From Stercorarius parasiticus (taxonomy: Eukaryota; Chordata; Aves; Charadriiformes; Stercorariidae): a stretch of 64,000 nucleotides of DNA. The translations under genes were made by a program, and so were the position numbers. The stretch spans positions 1 through 64,000 of the forward strand of contig VWZL01002223.1 in the NCBI GenBank assembly GCA_013396915.1, written 5' to 3'. Shown piece by piece: positions 38,828 to 50,000 of this stretch (the first letter of the stretch is position 1; each line of letters begins with the position of its first letter). Under the pieces are notes generated by a model. The model was not told the origin of the DNA. It searched no databases and saw nothing but the letters and a program-made list of their open reading frames with translations.

Positions 38828-39070
38828 ATCATAGGATAACTGAGGTTGGAAGGAATCTCAGGAGGACATCAAGCCCTACACCCTGCTCAAAGACTGCACA
38901 ATATCTCCGTGCACCTGTTTGCCTGCCCTCATGGGGAAAAAGATTTTCCTTATGTAGTCTGGACGTCTCTCATCTCAGCTTATTCCCATTATCCCTTGTA
39001 CTCCTGAGCTATCATTGACATTTGTGAATTTTAAGAAAGTTCTCTTATTCCCTTTTCTATAACCTTTGCA
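38828..39070 (-). mobile_element. Old CR1 LINE 3' fragment, minus strand
   Basis: It begins with ATCATAGGATAACTGAGGTT and GGAAGGAATCTCAGGAGGACAT, the CR1 3' end in reverse orientation. It continues with CCCTGCTCAAAG, TTTTCCTTATGTAGTCTGGA and TCCCATTATCCCTTGTACTC, all recognisable CR1 blocks. An expected middle block (the CCTCTCTGGGCAACCTGT region) is missing, which implies an internal deletion. Divergence is far higher than in copies A and B, so it belongs to an older wave. Confidence 0.85.
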
Positions 39071-40857
39071 GCAGGCTGGCAGTCACTCTGCATATATACT
39101 GCACGAACTCTGTGGAATACATGCTCAGGCTACCTGTGTCTGCTTGGAGATGATGCTCATGTGTCTCCAGTTGCCGCTGTCAGAGTTAGTAGGGATAACA
39201 ACCTATTTTAGGTGCTGGAGATGTATGTAGCCCAGCACTCCAGCCCAGGAGGAAGTGATGAAATCCTGGTGTATTTCACTGCAGGAGTTCTGAGGCCTGA
39301 AGTTTTGTGTTACTTCAAAAGATTTTGCTTCTTAGTTATAGTTTACTGCTACAATCCATGTAAAATGCCAATTTTTAGACTTTTTAAGAAAATAAACTCA
39401 TTAAGGTGAAAGTTTCACTGTTTCTGAAGAAACAGTCCATTATGAAAAAAGGAACAATTTCTAGTTTTATCCCATAAACTGGAAGTAATATAGGTAGTAT
39501 CTTTGGACCATCCTGCATATTTACATACCTCTCCTTCCATACTAATCACACCCCCCAGTTCTGCTCCGAATGAGACTGGTACAATACCAGGAGGTTCAAT
39601 CATCCCAAGCTGCTCCACGCATTCTTCCTCCACTAGCATCACTGCTTCCGTTCAAACCACGGTGGAGGCACCTGCTCTTCTGCCTATCAGGAATTCTCCC
39701 ACAACCACTGAAAACACATGTGGTTAACATTCAAAATACAAAGGTAAGAAGTGATATGTAACACCATTGTTTTCTTTTCGTAGTGCTATATCTCCCCTTG
39801 TTATCCCCCAAACCTACTCTAAATCCAGCACAGCCCCCTATGCTTTTATCATGCCCAGGTAAAGCACTGACACTTGTTCTAAGTCTTGGTTGTAAGTCAA
39901 GGTAGATTATTCAGAGTACCTCCTCTCAACCTGTCAGCCTAAGAATCTGTGATACGCGTGGAAATAAACCCTCTATCTATGTTTATTAGTTAAAATTTCA
40001 GAAGAAATCCTTAATGTTGTTCCAAGAGGAAGTCTGCTGTAATAGTCCTTCCACAGCACAGTCAATGCTTCTCCAAACTCCTCTTATGAATGACACAATC
40101 TATGGTTACTTTGAAACTGATTTGAAACTCTGAAAGATAAAAATCAAATGCAAGGCATACTATGTCTTTAGTTTGCAGGTATAATTTCTTTGATCCAATC
40201 ACATTTTACACAACAATTAATCCAGACAGCCATCCAGCTACGTGTCCCCTTTGTTTAAAACATGTGAACAGTTCTTAAATTCTCTTCATTAATCAGAAAA
40301 ACAGCTTAAGCACCTCGTGCATGTGCAAGATCCTCACAGCACTTCATACCACACCATATACACCCATTCTCTTCTGAGTTGCTAGCTTTAGTTACTCAGG
40401 TTTGAAGTTACAGGCATTAAATATGCTCTCAGCCCTCTGCTTTGCCTTTATCCTCGATTGAATCATTCAGCCATTTCATTTGTGCTCCCCTTTCCGCTAG
40501 GAAGTAGACTTCCATTGTCTGAATTTGTTCCATATTTTCAAGCTGTTCAATGGAATAACCAGTATTTTCAGCACCTGTTTCCTCAGCTATATTTTCCCCA
40601 GTGTATCATTATTAAAGCTTCATGCAAAAAGAGTTTTCAGAATTCATCCTAAGTTTGTGAATAGTTTTGGTCATACACAGTTTTACTTTTCAGACTTTTT
40701 TTTTTTAACATAGAATGTTACTATTTTGCTAATTAAAACAACATCATCTCCAGTTTTACAAGACCTAACTTCTGTGATGTGTTGTGCCAAAATATTTCTA
40801 GAAAGTAATTTTAAGCAGTACTGTCCCAGATGTCAGCATGAAAGCAGTTCTTGAAGC
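39071..40857. other. Non-coding unique sequence, nothing seen
   Basis: No exon or repeat recognised apart from short T-tracts (for example 40698-40707). Confidence 0.5.
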
Positions 40858-40905
40858 CTTAAAAAGTGCTTTGACATCTCCAGATGAAAGAGCTAGGTAA
40901 GACCT
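40858..40905 (+). repeat. Remnant of an old SINE/LINE tail
   Basis: AAAAAGTGCTTTGACATCTC followed by CAGATGAAAGAGCTAGGTAA resembles the widespread vertebrate repeat motif 'AAAGCGCTTTGAGATC..GGATGAAAGGCGCTATATAA'. The minus-strand frame of 88 codons over this region (41064-40798) is therefore unlikely to be coding. Assigned from motif memory only. Confidence 0.4.
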
Positions 40906-41189
40906 AAGGGAATTCTCTGTATTTCTGGCAACATACCTAATTTGCTGGAGGATTTGACTTCTGCATCCTCCGAGTTTCATCAGCAAGTGCAAGCATTTCC
41001 TTTCATTCTTCTCTGTAAACTCATAGAGACGAAAAAATCTGGGCGGTCCTTTTCTTACGGCCAATTACTGTGTTCACTCTTCTGAATTTTTCAAGGATAT
41101 CATTCATTGTTTTGCAGCTCCTTCTCCTTTCTGATTTATATCTAAGGAATATATTTATAGCACATGAGAGAGATAGGATTTAATTACAG

Positions 41190-41463
41190 TTCAAAACCAT
41201 AGGACAAGAGGAAAGAGCCTCAAGTTGCACCAGGGGAGGTTTAGACTGGATATTAGAAAAATTACTTACACTGAAAGGGTTATTAGGCATTGGAACAGGC
41301 TGCCCAGGGAAGTGGTTGAGCCACCATCCCTAGAGGTATTTAAAAGACGAGTAGACATAGTGCTTAGAGATATGGTTTAGTGACGGTTGTCAGAGTTAGG
41401 TTGATGGTTGGACTAGATGATCTGAAAGGTCCCTTCCAACCTGGCAATTCCATGATTCTATGA
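41190..41463 (+). mobile_element. CR1 LINE copy C, 3' part, plus strand
   Basis: The sequence runs from CAAAACCATAGGACAAGAGG through TTTAGACTGGATATTAG, ACAGGCTGCCCAGGGAAGTG and GACTAGATGATCTGAAAGGT to the tail ATTCCATGATTCTATGA. This is the order of the end of ORF2 plus the 3' UTR of CR1 in sense orientation, ending in two tail 8-mers. It is 5'-truncated. It faces copy D tail to tail across a 270-bp spacer. Confidence 0.95.
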
Positions 41464-41592
41464 AAACAGGGTACATTCACTGGAGAAACTTCTTTCTTAC
41501 AGGCACTTTTGTCTCATATATTATGTTTTCCAAGGAACATAGTCACCCTTATAGTCTCATTCCGCTTGCTGCTCACAGCCTTCCTCACTTAG

Positions 41593-41737
41593 TGTCATGG
41601 TTTGCCCCTCAAACCAGGACACTTGGTTTCTGCAGCTGACCCTACTTACCATTCAGTCCAGGTTCCCTGCCAGTATTTACCTCCTCTTTCTTTATCCCTC
41701 TTCCTCCCTAACTTTTTTAACCCATGTGGGTATTTTT
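41593..41737 (+). mobile_element. Possible LTR start fragment between two CR1s
   Basis: TGTCATGGTTTGCCCCTCAA, followed by ACCAGGACAC, resembles the TG-start of avian ERV LTRs (TGTCATGGTTTGACCCC type). Only about 145 bp separate it from the CR1 end at 41738, and I see no matching LTR end, so it is at best a truncated LTR. Confidence 0.3.
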
Positions 41738-43345
41738 CGTAGAATGGTTTGGGTTGGAAGGGACATTAGAGACCACCTGGTTCCAACCGCCCTGCCATGG
41801 GCTGGGACACCTTTACACTAGACCAGGCTGCTCAAAGCCAGCCTGGCCTTTAACACCTCAGGGGATGGGTCATCCACAACTTCTCTAGGCAACCTGTTCC
41901 AGTGTCTCACCACCCTCACAGTAAATAATTTCTTCCTAATATCTAATCTAAACCTACCTTGTTTCAGTTTAAAACCATTACCCCTCATCCTATTGATACA
42001 CTCCCTGATAAAGAGTCCCTTCCCATCTTCCTGTAGACCCCCTGTAAGTACTGGAAGGCTGCTACAAGGTCTGCCTGGAGCCTTCTCTTCTCCAGGATGA
42101 ATAACAAAAAGTCCATGCCCTTCTTGTGTTGGGGGGTCCAGAGCTGGATGCAGTACTGCAGGTGTGGGGTCTCACCAGAGCAGAGGGGAAGAATCACCTG
42201 CTGCGACCTGATGGCCACACTTCATTTGATGCAGCCCAGCATGCAGTTGGCTCTCTGGGCTGCAAGCGCATATTTCTGGCTCATATTGAACTTCTCATCA
42301 ACCAATACCCCCAAGACCTTCTCCTCTGGGCTTCTCTCAATCCATTCTCTGCCCAGCCTGTATTTGTGCTTGGGATTGTCCTGATACACATGCAGGACCC
42401 TGCACTTGGCCTTGTTGAACTTCATGAGGTTCTCACGGGCTCACCTCTCAAGCCTGTCCAGGTCCCTCCAGATGGCATTCCTTCCCTCCAGCATGTCAAC
42501 CTCACAACATAGCTTGGTGTTCTCAGCAGACTTGCTGAGGGTGCACTCAATCCCACTTTCCATATCGCTGTCAAAGAATTTAAGCATTGCCAGTCCCAAT
42601 ACCAACCCCTAAGGAACACTACTCATCACTGGTCTCCACTTGGACATCGAGCTGTTGACCGCAACTCTTTGAATGTGGCCATCTAGCCAATTCCTTATGC
42701 ACTGAGTGGTCCATCCATCAAATTCATGTCTCTCCAATTTAGAGACAAGGATTTCGCGCAGAACAGTGTCAAATGCCTTGCACAAGTCCAGGCAGATAAT
42801 GTCAGTTGCTCTTCCCTTATCCACCTACGCTGTAACTCCGTTGTAGAAGGCCACTAAATTTCTCAAACATGATTTGCCCTTAGTGAAGCCACGTTGGCTG
42901 TCACTGATCACTGTGTCTTAGTGTAGTTTCCAGGAGCATCTGCTCCATGACCTTGCCAGGCACAGAGGTGAGAGTGACCAGCCTGTAGTTCCCCAGGTCT
43001 TCCTTTTTCCCCTTTTCTAATCAGTGGGAACTTCACCGGACTGCCATGACTTTTTAAATATGATGGATAGTGGCTTAGCAACTTCATCAGCCAGTTCCAT
43101 CAGGACCTGCAGATATATCTAATCAAGCCCCATGGATCTGTGCACCTTCAGGTTCCTCAGATGGTCTCAAACCTGGTATTCTCCTAGAGCAGGTGGTTCC
43201 TGATTCTCCCTGTCCCTGCCTTTGCCTTCTATGACTTGGGCAGTGTGGCTAGAGCACTTGCCGGTGAAAACTGAGGCAAAAAAGTTGTTGAATACCTCAG
43301 CCTTGTCCATATCCCAAGTAAATTTGGAAATTTTTCCATCAACAT
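41738..43345 (-). mobile_element. CR1 LINE copy D, long 3' half, minus strand
   Basis: The 3' terminus is at 41738 (CGTAGAATGGTTTGGGTTGG). The element then reads leftward to right on the minus strand through the 3' UTR, the end of ORF2 and the whole RT domain to about 43345. About 1.6 kb survive of an element usually near 4.5 kb, so it is 5'-truncated. It is the longest transposon in the window. The 3' tail is reduced to a single degenerate unit. Confidence 0.95.
41985..43340 (-). pseudogene. CR1 ORF2 reverse-transcriptase remnant, broken
   Basis: Recognisable blocks on the minus strand, in order, are: [13 protein letters not shown] (43310-43260 area), [12 protein letters not shown] (near 42950), a SKAFDTV-like block (CKAFDTV) in the 71-codon frame 42824-42609, and [10 protein letters not shown] in the 67-codon frame 42425-42222. 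The C-terminal CIQLWTPQHKK and LEKRRLQADL blocks lie in 42218-41985. The catalytic FADD motif has become SAEN at 42530-42519, so the polymerase site is destroyed. Stops interrupt the frame at least at about 42609, 42450 and 42220. The block near 42950 lies in a different frame from those at 43310 and 42824, so there are at least two frameshifts. The C-terminal part also seems shortened just before LEKRRLQ. Confidence 0.9.
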
Positions 43346-46114
43346 TATTTCCAGGAAAAAAAAAAAAGGAGGGGTGGTGAATATTAATCCTTTCTGTTTA
43401 GTACAAGATTTTACAGACTATTTCCTTTTACAACCAAAAAGATTAAAAAAAAAAAAAGAAAATGTAAGAAAACTCTCTCAGATCCTCTCAGCATTCCTCA
43501 GTCTGGTTAATTCCCCTACCGTGAACTTCTGTAGCTTACAAGACAGCAGTCCATCCTGGGACACACAGCTTTAATAAAGACACTGTCAAAGAACAGGAGC
43601 ATGAAACATTGAAACAACAGTTCCTAGGCCATGTCTTGGAGTATGTTTATCATTCCAGCCCTGCATAGGATCATTGAGTACTACTGAAGTCAAAACAATT
43701 TTAAATGACAATGAACACATTCAGGTTGAGCAGCCATACGCTGTCCTGAAAATTTGATGGGATTACTGTCCTGAGATTGTGACGGGGTTGAAATGTTAAA
43801 TTATGATTCATTTGAGATGACCAATAGGTTAAGAAGTGGGTTTTCTACAGTGATGGGTACATGTTGTAGTAAAGATAATTATTATTCTGATATTATTATT
43901 ATGACCATAATCCAAAGGAAAGCTTTTCTTTTTTTTTGGCCAAGCTAGTCACAGGTGGCTTGATGGCCTGTTTGATGTGTGTTGATAGTTATTCATTTTA
44001 CTAGAAATGATCCTGCTCAGTTTGTAAAACGAGATGCTGCCTAAAATGTATTTTTGTATGTCCCTGCTCAGTCAGCTATCCTAAATATACAAACATGATC
44101 ACAATTACAAGATCAGCATACTTTTAAATATATCTCTACACATCCAAAGAAATAACAACCCAATACGTCTGTACCTGGGAGCAGCCAGGTCCACAGAAGT
44201 ACCAGTTTCCATCTAGATAAGTGGCTCCTCCCAGCAACCCTGGGAAGCCTTGCTTTTGGGGGATTCAAGCAGTACAGCTTCATCTTACCGTACAGTGTGT
44301 GGGCTGCCAGCACAGAGGTTAGTTTCCTGTATTTAGACAAACAGACCATAGAAGCGAGAGCACTGAAGGAGTACACCTTTTGGTATTTTACAGAAAAAGT
44401 TTTCAAGTAGTCCACTCACCCCATCATCTTTAGCGTGATTCAGAAGTGAAATTTGCCTGTGCATGCACTGTCTATGAAGAGGGAACGTCCCGATTTGCGT
44501 GCATTGACTGAAATGCATGCATGTCCAAACTTTGAGGCTAGGGGTACATCTGCTAAACATGAAAAAGAAAGTCACTTACCCGCCGTGCGCATCGATGCAA
44601 CCTGTTTCCAGTGTTACAGTTGCACAGTCTTCTGCCATGACTGAGGCTGGTTTCCATTCTAAATATAAATAAGACTCATTTCTTCCATCTAACGCAGGTA
44701 GGAGCTATTAGCCTTTTCAACATCTACTGTGCGTGGCTTGCAGAGGGCCTGACCCGCATAGCAGCTTCAGCACAGCCAAGGCTGCACAAAGCCATACAGA
44801 GCTATCACTCGGAGAAATTACGCTATTTGTGTTTTCTTCAGGCAAAACAGAAGCCCCATGCTGCTAGTCTGAGGCTTCACGTTTTCTCACAGGCACTGGG
44901 TGTTGCTTTGCCCACAGTAGTTGCACTGCTGAGACCCTGGGAGTCCCTGGAGCACAGGGGAGACAAGAGTGCCATTCCTCACCTCTGAGGAGAGCAGCTT
45001 ACAAAAGATGCTCCACAAAGCTTTTACACCAGGCTAACCTCCTTCCTGCTTCAGGAGATCCCACCCTTGAAGATGCCTCTCTGTTCTACATGTAAGGATG
45101 TTAGTGACCTCTTCTTACCATTCAAACAGTAAAGTCCAAACTTTTCATTAAACTTCAAGAGTATTTGCCTTCTCTCAAATTCCTCTTTATTTAGTCTGGG
45201 GAAAAAAAGTCACCACTACACTTCTGCAGGAAAAATTGCTTAAATGAGGGGCCTGTTACCCACCAGAAATAACCAATGCTGTAAAACATCTTTCAGCACC
45301 TGACTGCAAAGCAGGTTCATGCAGAAAGGTCCCATGAGCATATAGAACCCTTTGGTCACCTAACAGGCAAGGGCTCCCAGAAGCCCACAGCACTTGACTC
45401 TCTCCTTTATGCATGCAGGGTCTCAGGAAAGCTAATGAGCCCCTGCTGCTTCCAGGTGCTGCCCATTAACACAGCTAATGGCTAACAATGCCCTGTTGCA
45501 GCTTAGCTCCTCTCCTCCTGGGTCCTGCTCCCCTGAGGAGTTGGTGTCCTACAGGGAGCTTCTCACAACACCACACAGTTCCCCACATGGGGTTTGAAGT
45601 ACAGTGAATTCAGGCTGCAGCATGGGTGAGGGGAACTCGTACTGCTCCGAATTTATTATGATGTGCCCCAAAACACAAGTCTGCCTGGGGAGATCCTGTA
45701 TACAGAGTCTAAGCTTGAATTAAACTCGTGCCTGTGTAACCAGGATGGAGAAACTGAAAACAGAGTTGTTATTAAAGGAAATGTGTTCAGACCCCAGCAA
45801 TGTATAACCCTTGACTGAAATGTACTCCTGTCATTGCCCTAATCATAGTAGCAATGAACCTGTTTCATACAGACCTTAAACTGCTGTAAACTTTTCTAAC
45901 ACCTTATAAAGACATGTTTCCAAATCTCAGAGGACTGCATAAAAATCTCTTTGTTTCAGACTTTAATTTCAGGCATATGTTTGATAAACTGTTGATTAGT
46001 TAATTTCCTGATCACCTCCAGAACCGTATTTGTTTACATCACCACAGTTCAGTATAAAACAAATTATTATTTTGATTCTCCAAATCTGTTGTAACACAGC
46101 CACTGCTTCAGGTT
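43346..46114. other. Non-coding unique sequence, no gene seen
   Basis: A-tracts lie at 43357-43367 and 43446-43457. 44440-44650 has a few CpG dinucleotides (GTCCCGATTTGCGTGC, CCGCCGTGCGCATCGATG) but is far from a CpG island. 44930-45600 is somewhat G+C-richer with no recognised exon. Confidence 0.5.
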
Positions 46115-46225
46115 TTGTCTTTTCTTTTTCTTCATTTTTTCTTTTTTTTCTTTTTTTTTCACAGCTCATTCTACTACCACAAACAAGACATGGCCAGAAG
46201 AATGAAAACTGCAGGGGCTGTAAGC
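46115..46225 (+). other. Polypyrimidine tract with exon-like segment
   Basis: A T/C tract at about 46115-46160 ends in CACAG (AG at 46163-46164), and a GTAAGC lies at 46220-46225. The 55-nt segment between them has the layout of an internal exon with a strong acceptor and a fair donor. The translation is short and unfamiliar. It may be just a simple-sequence tract followed by chance sites. Confidence 0.2.
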
Positions 46226-46719
46226 CCTGGGGTCTGTAGGGGTTCTCCCCAGGGTGCTGGCAGACCAGATGAATTCCACAACTATAGGTTTCAGATGGAC
46301 CCTAAATTAGAGTTGTTCTTCACAGAGGAGAAGTGAAAAAACTGCGAGTTACCATGAACTCCAAACCCCTGTCAATGATCATCCATTTCCCTAAGATATA
46401 AGCCAAGGACCAGCCAACCTTCCCCTCGGAGCACAATCTTATGCCCTGGATCAGCAGCCAGACGGGGAGGACATTACTCACTCCCTTCCACCCCCTCCAA
46501 ACGCTCTTGATAACAGACCTGGGGCAAGATGTCCTGTCCTTTGTTTTTCGATGAAAGCAGGCATAGGGGGCTCCCGTATGGCTAAGATCCTCATAAATTC
46601 AGACACCTCTTGGTCCAGAGAATTAAATATGAATTTCCTTCCTGTGGGTGAACCCTGGCAAAAATAACAATACCCAGGACAAACAAAGCAGATTGCAGCA
46701 CCTTTAATTATGTTTTGCT
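46226..46719. other. Non-coding unique sequence, nothing seen
   Basis: No exon or transposon recognised here. Confidence 0.45.
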
Positions 46720-47060
46720 TGCCCTTCATAATCACCAGGCAAAGCAGAGCTCTTCATATGCATGATTAATGGGATAATTTACCTACTGATTTATAGTTAA
46801 GGCACAGCAAATAAAGTGGAGGCTTTGTTTCTTGGTAAGTTGCATCTGCCTACCAACAAACAGCACACCCCAGTCTGCAGGGAGACGGCCTGATATGGAC
46901 ATTGCTCTGACCTGATCTTTTAAAATATTTATACATGTACTGTAATCCCTTATGAACCTTCACCATAGTTAATTGGAGGCACTTAGTCCTTCTGCTGGCC
47001 TCTCACTGTGATAAATATTTAATCACAGAGGGAAGTGTGCCTTTGCAAGAGGAGACATCA
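46720..47060. promoter_or_regulatory. Candidate cis-regulatory block
   Basis: Seen: ATATGCATGATTAATGGGAT followed by AATTTACC, which combines POU-like and homeodomain-like cores (46757-46784). A TTAATTGG lies near 46969. A perfect 7-bp inverted repeat, CTGTGAT (47006-47012) and ATCACAG (47022-47028), lies around an AAATATTTA spacer. Inference: the composition resembles conserved non-coding DNA near developmental genes. No direct proof is possible from one sequence. Confidence 0.25.
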
Positions 47061-50000
47061 GTCACTGACTCTTGAAAACAGCACAAAGGGCACTGTTACC
47101 TAGAAGAAACATTTTACTCTGTAGTCCAGAAGTCAAGAAAGGTCCATCTAATTATTTCTGCAGTGAAACAGCAGTCTCTCTCTGTGAATTTGACATTTAT
47201 CCCCTCTTCTCTGCATAAGAAAAAATTGAATACAGAACTATAGCTTTTCCTGTCTAGTTTATCATTAGATTTTGTAGTAGGTGCTTGGCTAACTGGCCAG
47301 CAAAATATAATTTGGTTTCTAAAACTGAGGTGCAGGCAACCACTTCATGCTCAGCGAGAATCAGTGACATTGCAGATTCTGGGACTACCCAAAAAATCGG
47401 ACGCCAGGCCATGCTTATACTGCCATCTAAAGTTGCCTATGATAGGACAGAGTTTTTAATAATCACTCAGCTAGCATGAGAATGTCTTTGAAATAATTCA
47501 GAATAAGACTTGACTGACTCGAATAGGTAACGAAGAATTAATGGCAAAAAGACATCTACTTTTATGAGTCTGGCAAATTTGCAGTAATCCTTGCAAGGTT
47601 GTTGGCAGAATGAGGGACAGAAGAATGCAACTTGGGATGCACACCAATAAAAGTGATGATTTGAACAGCATAAGGAGGCATGAGTCACAGAACAAATGCA
47701 TACTGAGAAATATAGCAGGAAAGTAAAGTATCAAGATGAGTAAAAGTCAGCAGAATGTGATTATTTTGGAACTTTGAATAAGTTTAGTGGGATATAATTC
47801 ACTCATTCTGCTTTGAGTCTGTTCTGCTAGAAATCTGTTTTGCTACCTTAATTTAACTGTTGAATGATTGACAGGCAAACACTGTATACAATATAAAAAT
47901 AAAATTAAGAATACTTTTGTTTGAGTCTTAGTACTTTGGATTTTTTGTAACTGGAATGCATACCTAGAATACAAAGTTAGATGAGACAATGAAAGGATAC
48001 CAGTATTAAATCTCTGCTTCTTGATACTGAATTACGTTGCAATTCATTCAGTTAGAAACTACCTTAAACTATATTTCTCTAGTTTAAATTTTCAGACTGT
48101 GGCTTCCATTAGAGCTGATGACATAAGTTTTTCTTAATTATACTGGAATAAATCAAAAGTAATAATGCAGCAATCTGTGGAATTGCTCTGGGTATACAAC
48201 AACTTAATTGGAAACAGAGTTTGAATCTATAATCTAATATTCTTTTTTTACTGCTTTGTATGTGTATATGTGTTACATTGCATTAATTTTATATGAGGAA
48301 TCTTCTAGGAATACAAACTCACCTATAACTGCTGCTTTTCTTTTTTTTGCCTGACAGACATATGTATTTATTGCAATATATATCATTTAGGTAAGAAATA
48401 ACTTCTGGGAAAGTTACACTAAGGATAAAGGATTTTAGGATCATATTACAATGAAAGTGATGTGAATGCTTCTGACCTACCTAAGGGCACCTTTTTTATT
48501 TCAGCTCACGAAATATATCTAGTTCCTAAAGCCAAGACTGAGGAGAAAACAGCATAAAAGGATAGAAGACACTAAAAAAACCATTGATGGAGACAGCAGC
48601 AGATATCACAATGTCAATGTGGTGTTTTTTGCACTATAACGGGGATCCTAGAAAATGCCCAAGAGCTGAACTTCAGGTAAAGCCATGCCCACAAGTCATT
48701 CTTCCCCAAGTAGTAAAACTACCGATGCCACACACAAGTTTTTTCCTTCCATTTAAATCTGTGTTTTGCTGTAGATTTTAAACTAAAACCTAATCAAAAA
48801 AAGCAGCTCCATAGAGAGGAAATGGATGAAGATGGGATAGGCCACACACAGGCACATACAATTTCCATTTTCAGATAGTGGTAAGATGCAGTTTGTGGTC
48901 TTCAGTGACAGAAGACGGAAGTTTTGCTTAATTTTTTATATCCTTAAAGCATTGGGCCAAATGGATTGAGGAGATTGTCATCAGACATCTGGCAAGGAGT
49001 TTACACTGTAACCTGGGCATGTATATTATTTTGATGTTTCAGGTTTTCCACTTCCACTACTGATTAGCAAAATGTATTAAATCTGACAGATGCAGATCAA
49101 CAGCTGGGTGGCCACATATACAACTTCCTTCCTTAGTTCAAAGGCAGAATTTCATTTCTGCTCTCTGTGGCTGTCATCCAGAAAATGAGAAAGTGCAAAT
49201 AAAAATTTTTCCATGAGAAAGGTTTTTACAAAATTGTATATTTCCCTGGGAAAAATCATGTCAATGGAAAATTTCCAACTCAACAGCTCAAGACATTCAT
49301 ATGAATGTATCTTTCATGACTGCCTGGGAAGCCTTCTTCACTGGTATTTTTCTTTGGGTTCTCTCCAGCTGCCAATACTGGACTTGGAGAGGGGAGATTC
49401 CCATAAGTTGTTGCAAGGTGCAGCCAGGCTGATTAGGTTGAACGTGAGGTCTAAGGCCTGGGGCATACCAACAATGTCTATTCTTATGACATTCTGTAAG
49501 CAAAAGCAACACCAAAAACCAAGGCACCTTTTGATGTTTTTTTTTACTGATGTAACAAATGTATATAGATAAAACAAACATTTTAAAGCGATTCCCAGGC
49601 CCATAGACAAATAATTTGCAACACGCACACCTGAAGAAACCATTTGCAATATGCCAGAACAAGTCCTGTGACCCATAGACCTGCACTCTGGGTTTGATAT
49701 CTCATTACAGCAGACAATTAATAAATCCTGAGATTCTCCAAGGCTGATACTGTGGGCCCACTGTCCACATGGGAACACGGGACAGGCATACATTCCTGAC
49801 ACATTACCTCAGCCTCCTCCAGAAAGAAAGTTTGTTAGGACACAATTACCTCTTCTCTTGCAGAAGGCTGTGTGGGTATGGCAAAAGGACAGCCCCAAGA
49901 GACACCAAACACCTCACAGGCTGTATGTACTTCCAGATGCCTCTCCAGCCTGTCATGACAGGGGGAGGTTTGTTGTGTTAAAGGGACTTCACTTTAGGAA

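Noticed and set aside
42097..42612. Plus-strand frames of 95, 128 and 68 codons
   Set aside because: Antisense to the CR1 ORF2 remnant of copy D.
49213..49802. Overlapping frames of 119 (+), 129 (-) and 154 (-) codons
   Set aside because: Open in several frames at once without similarity, which indicates local stop-codon scarcity rather than coding.
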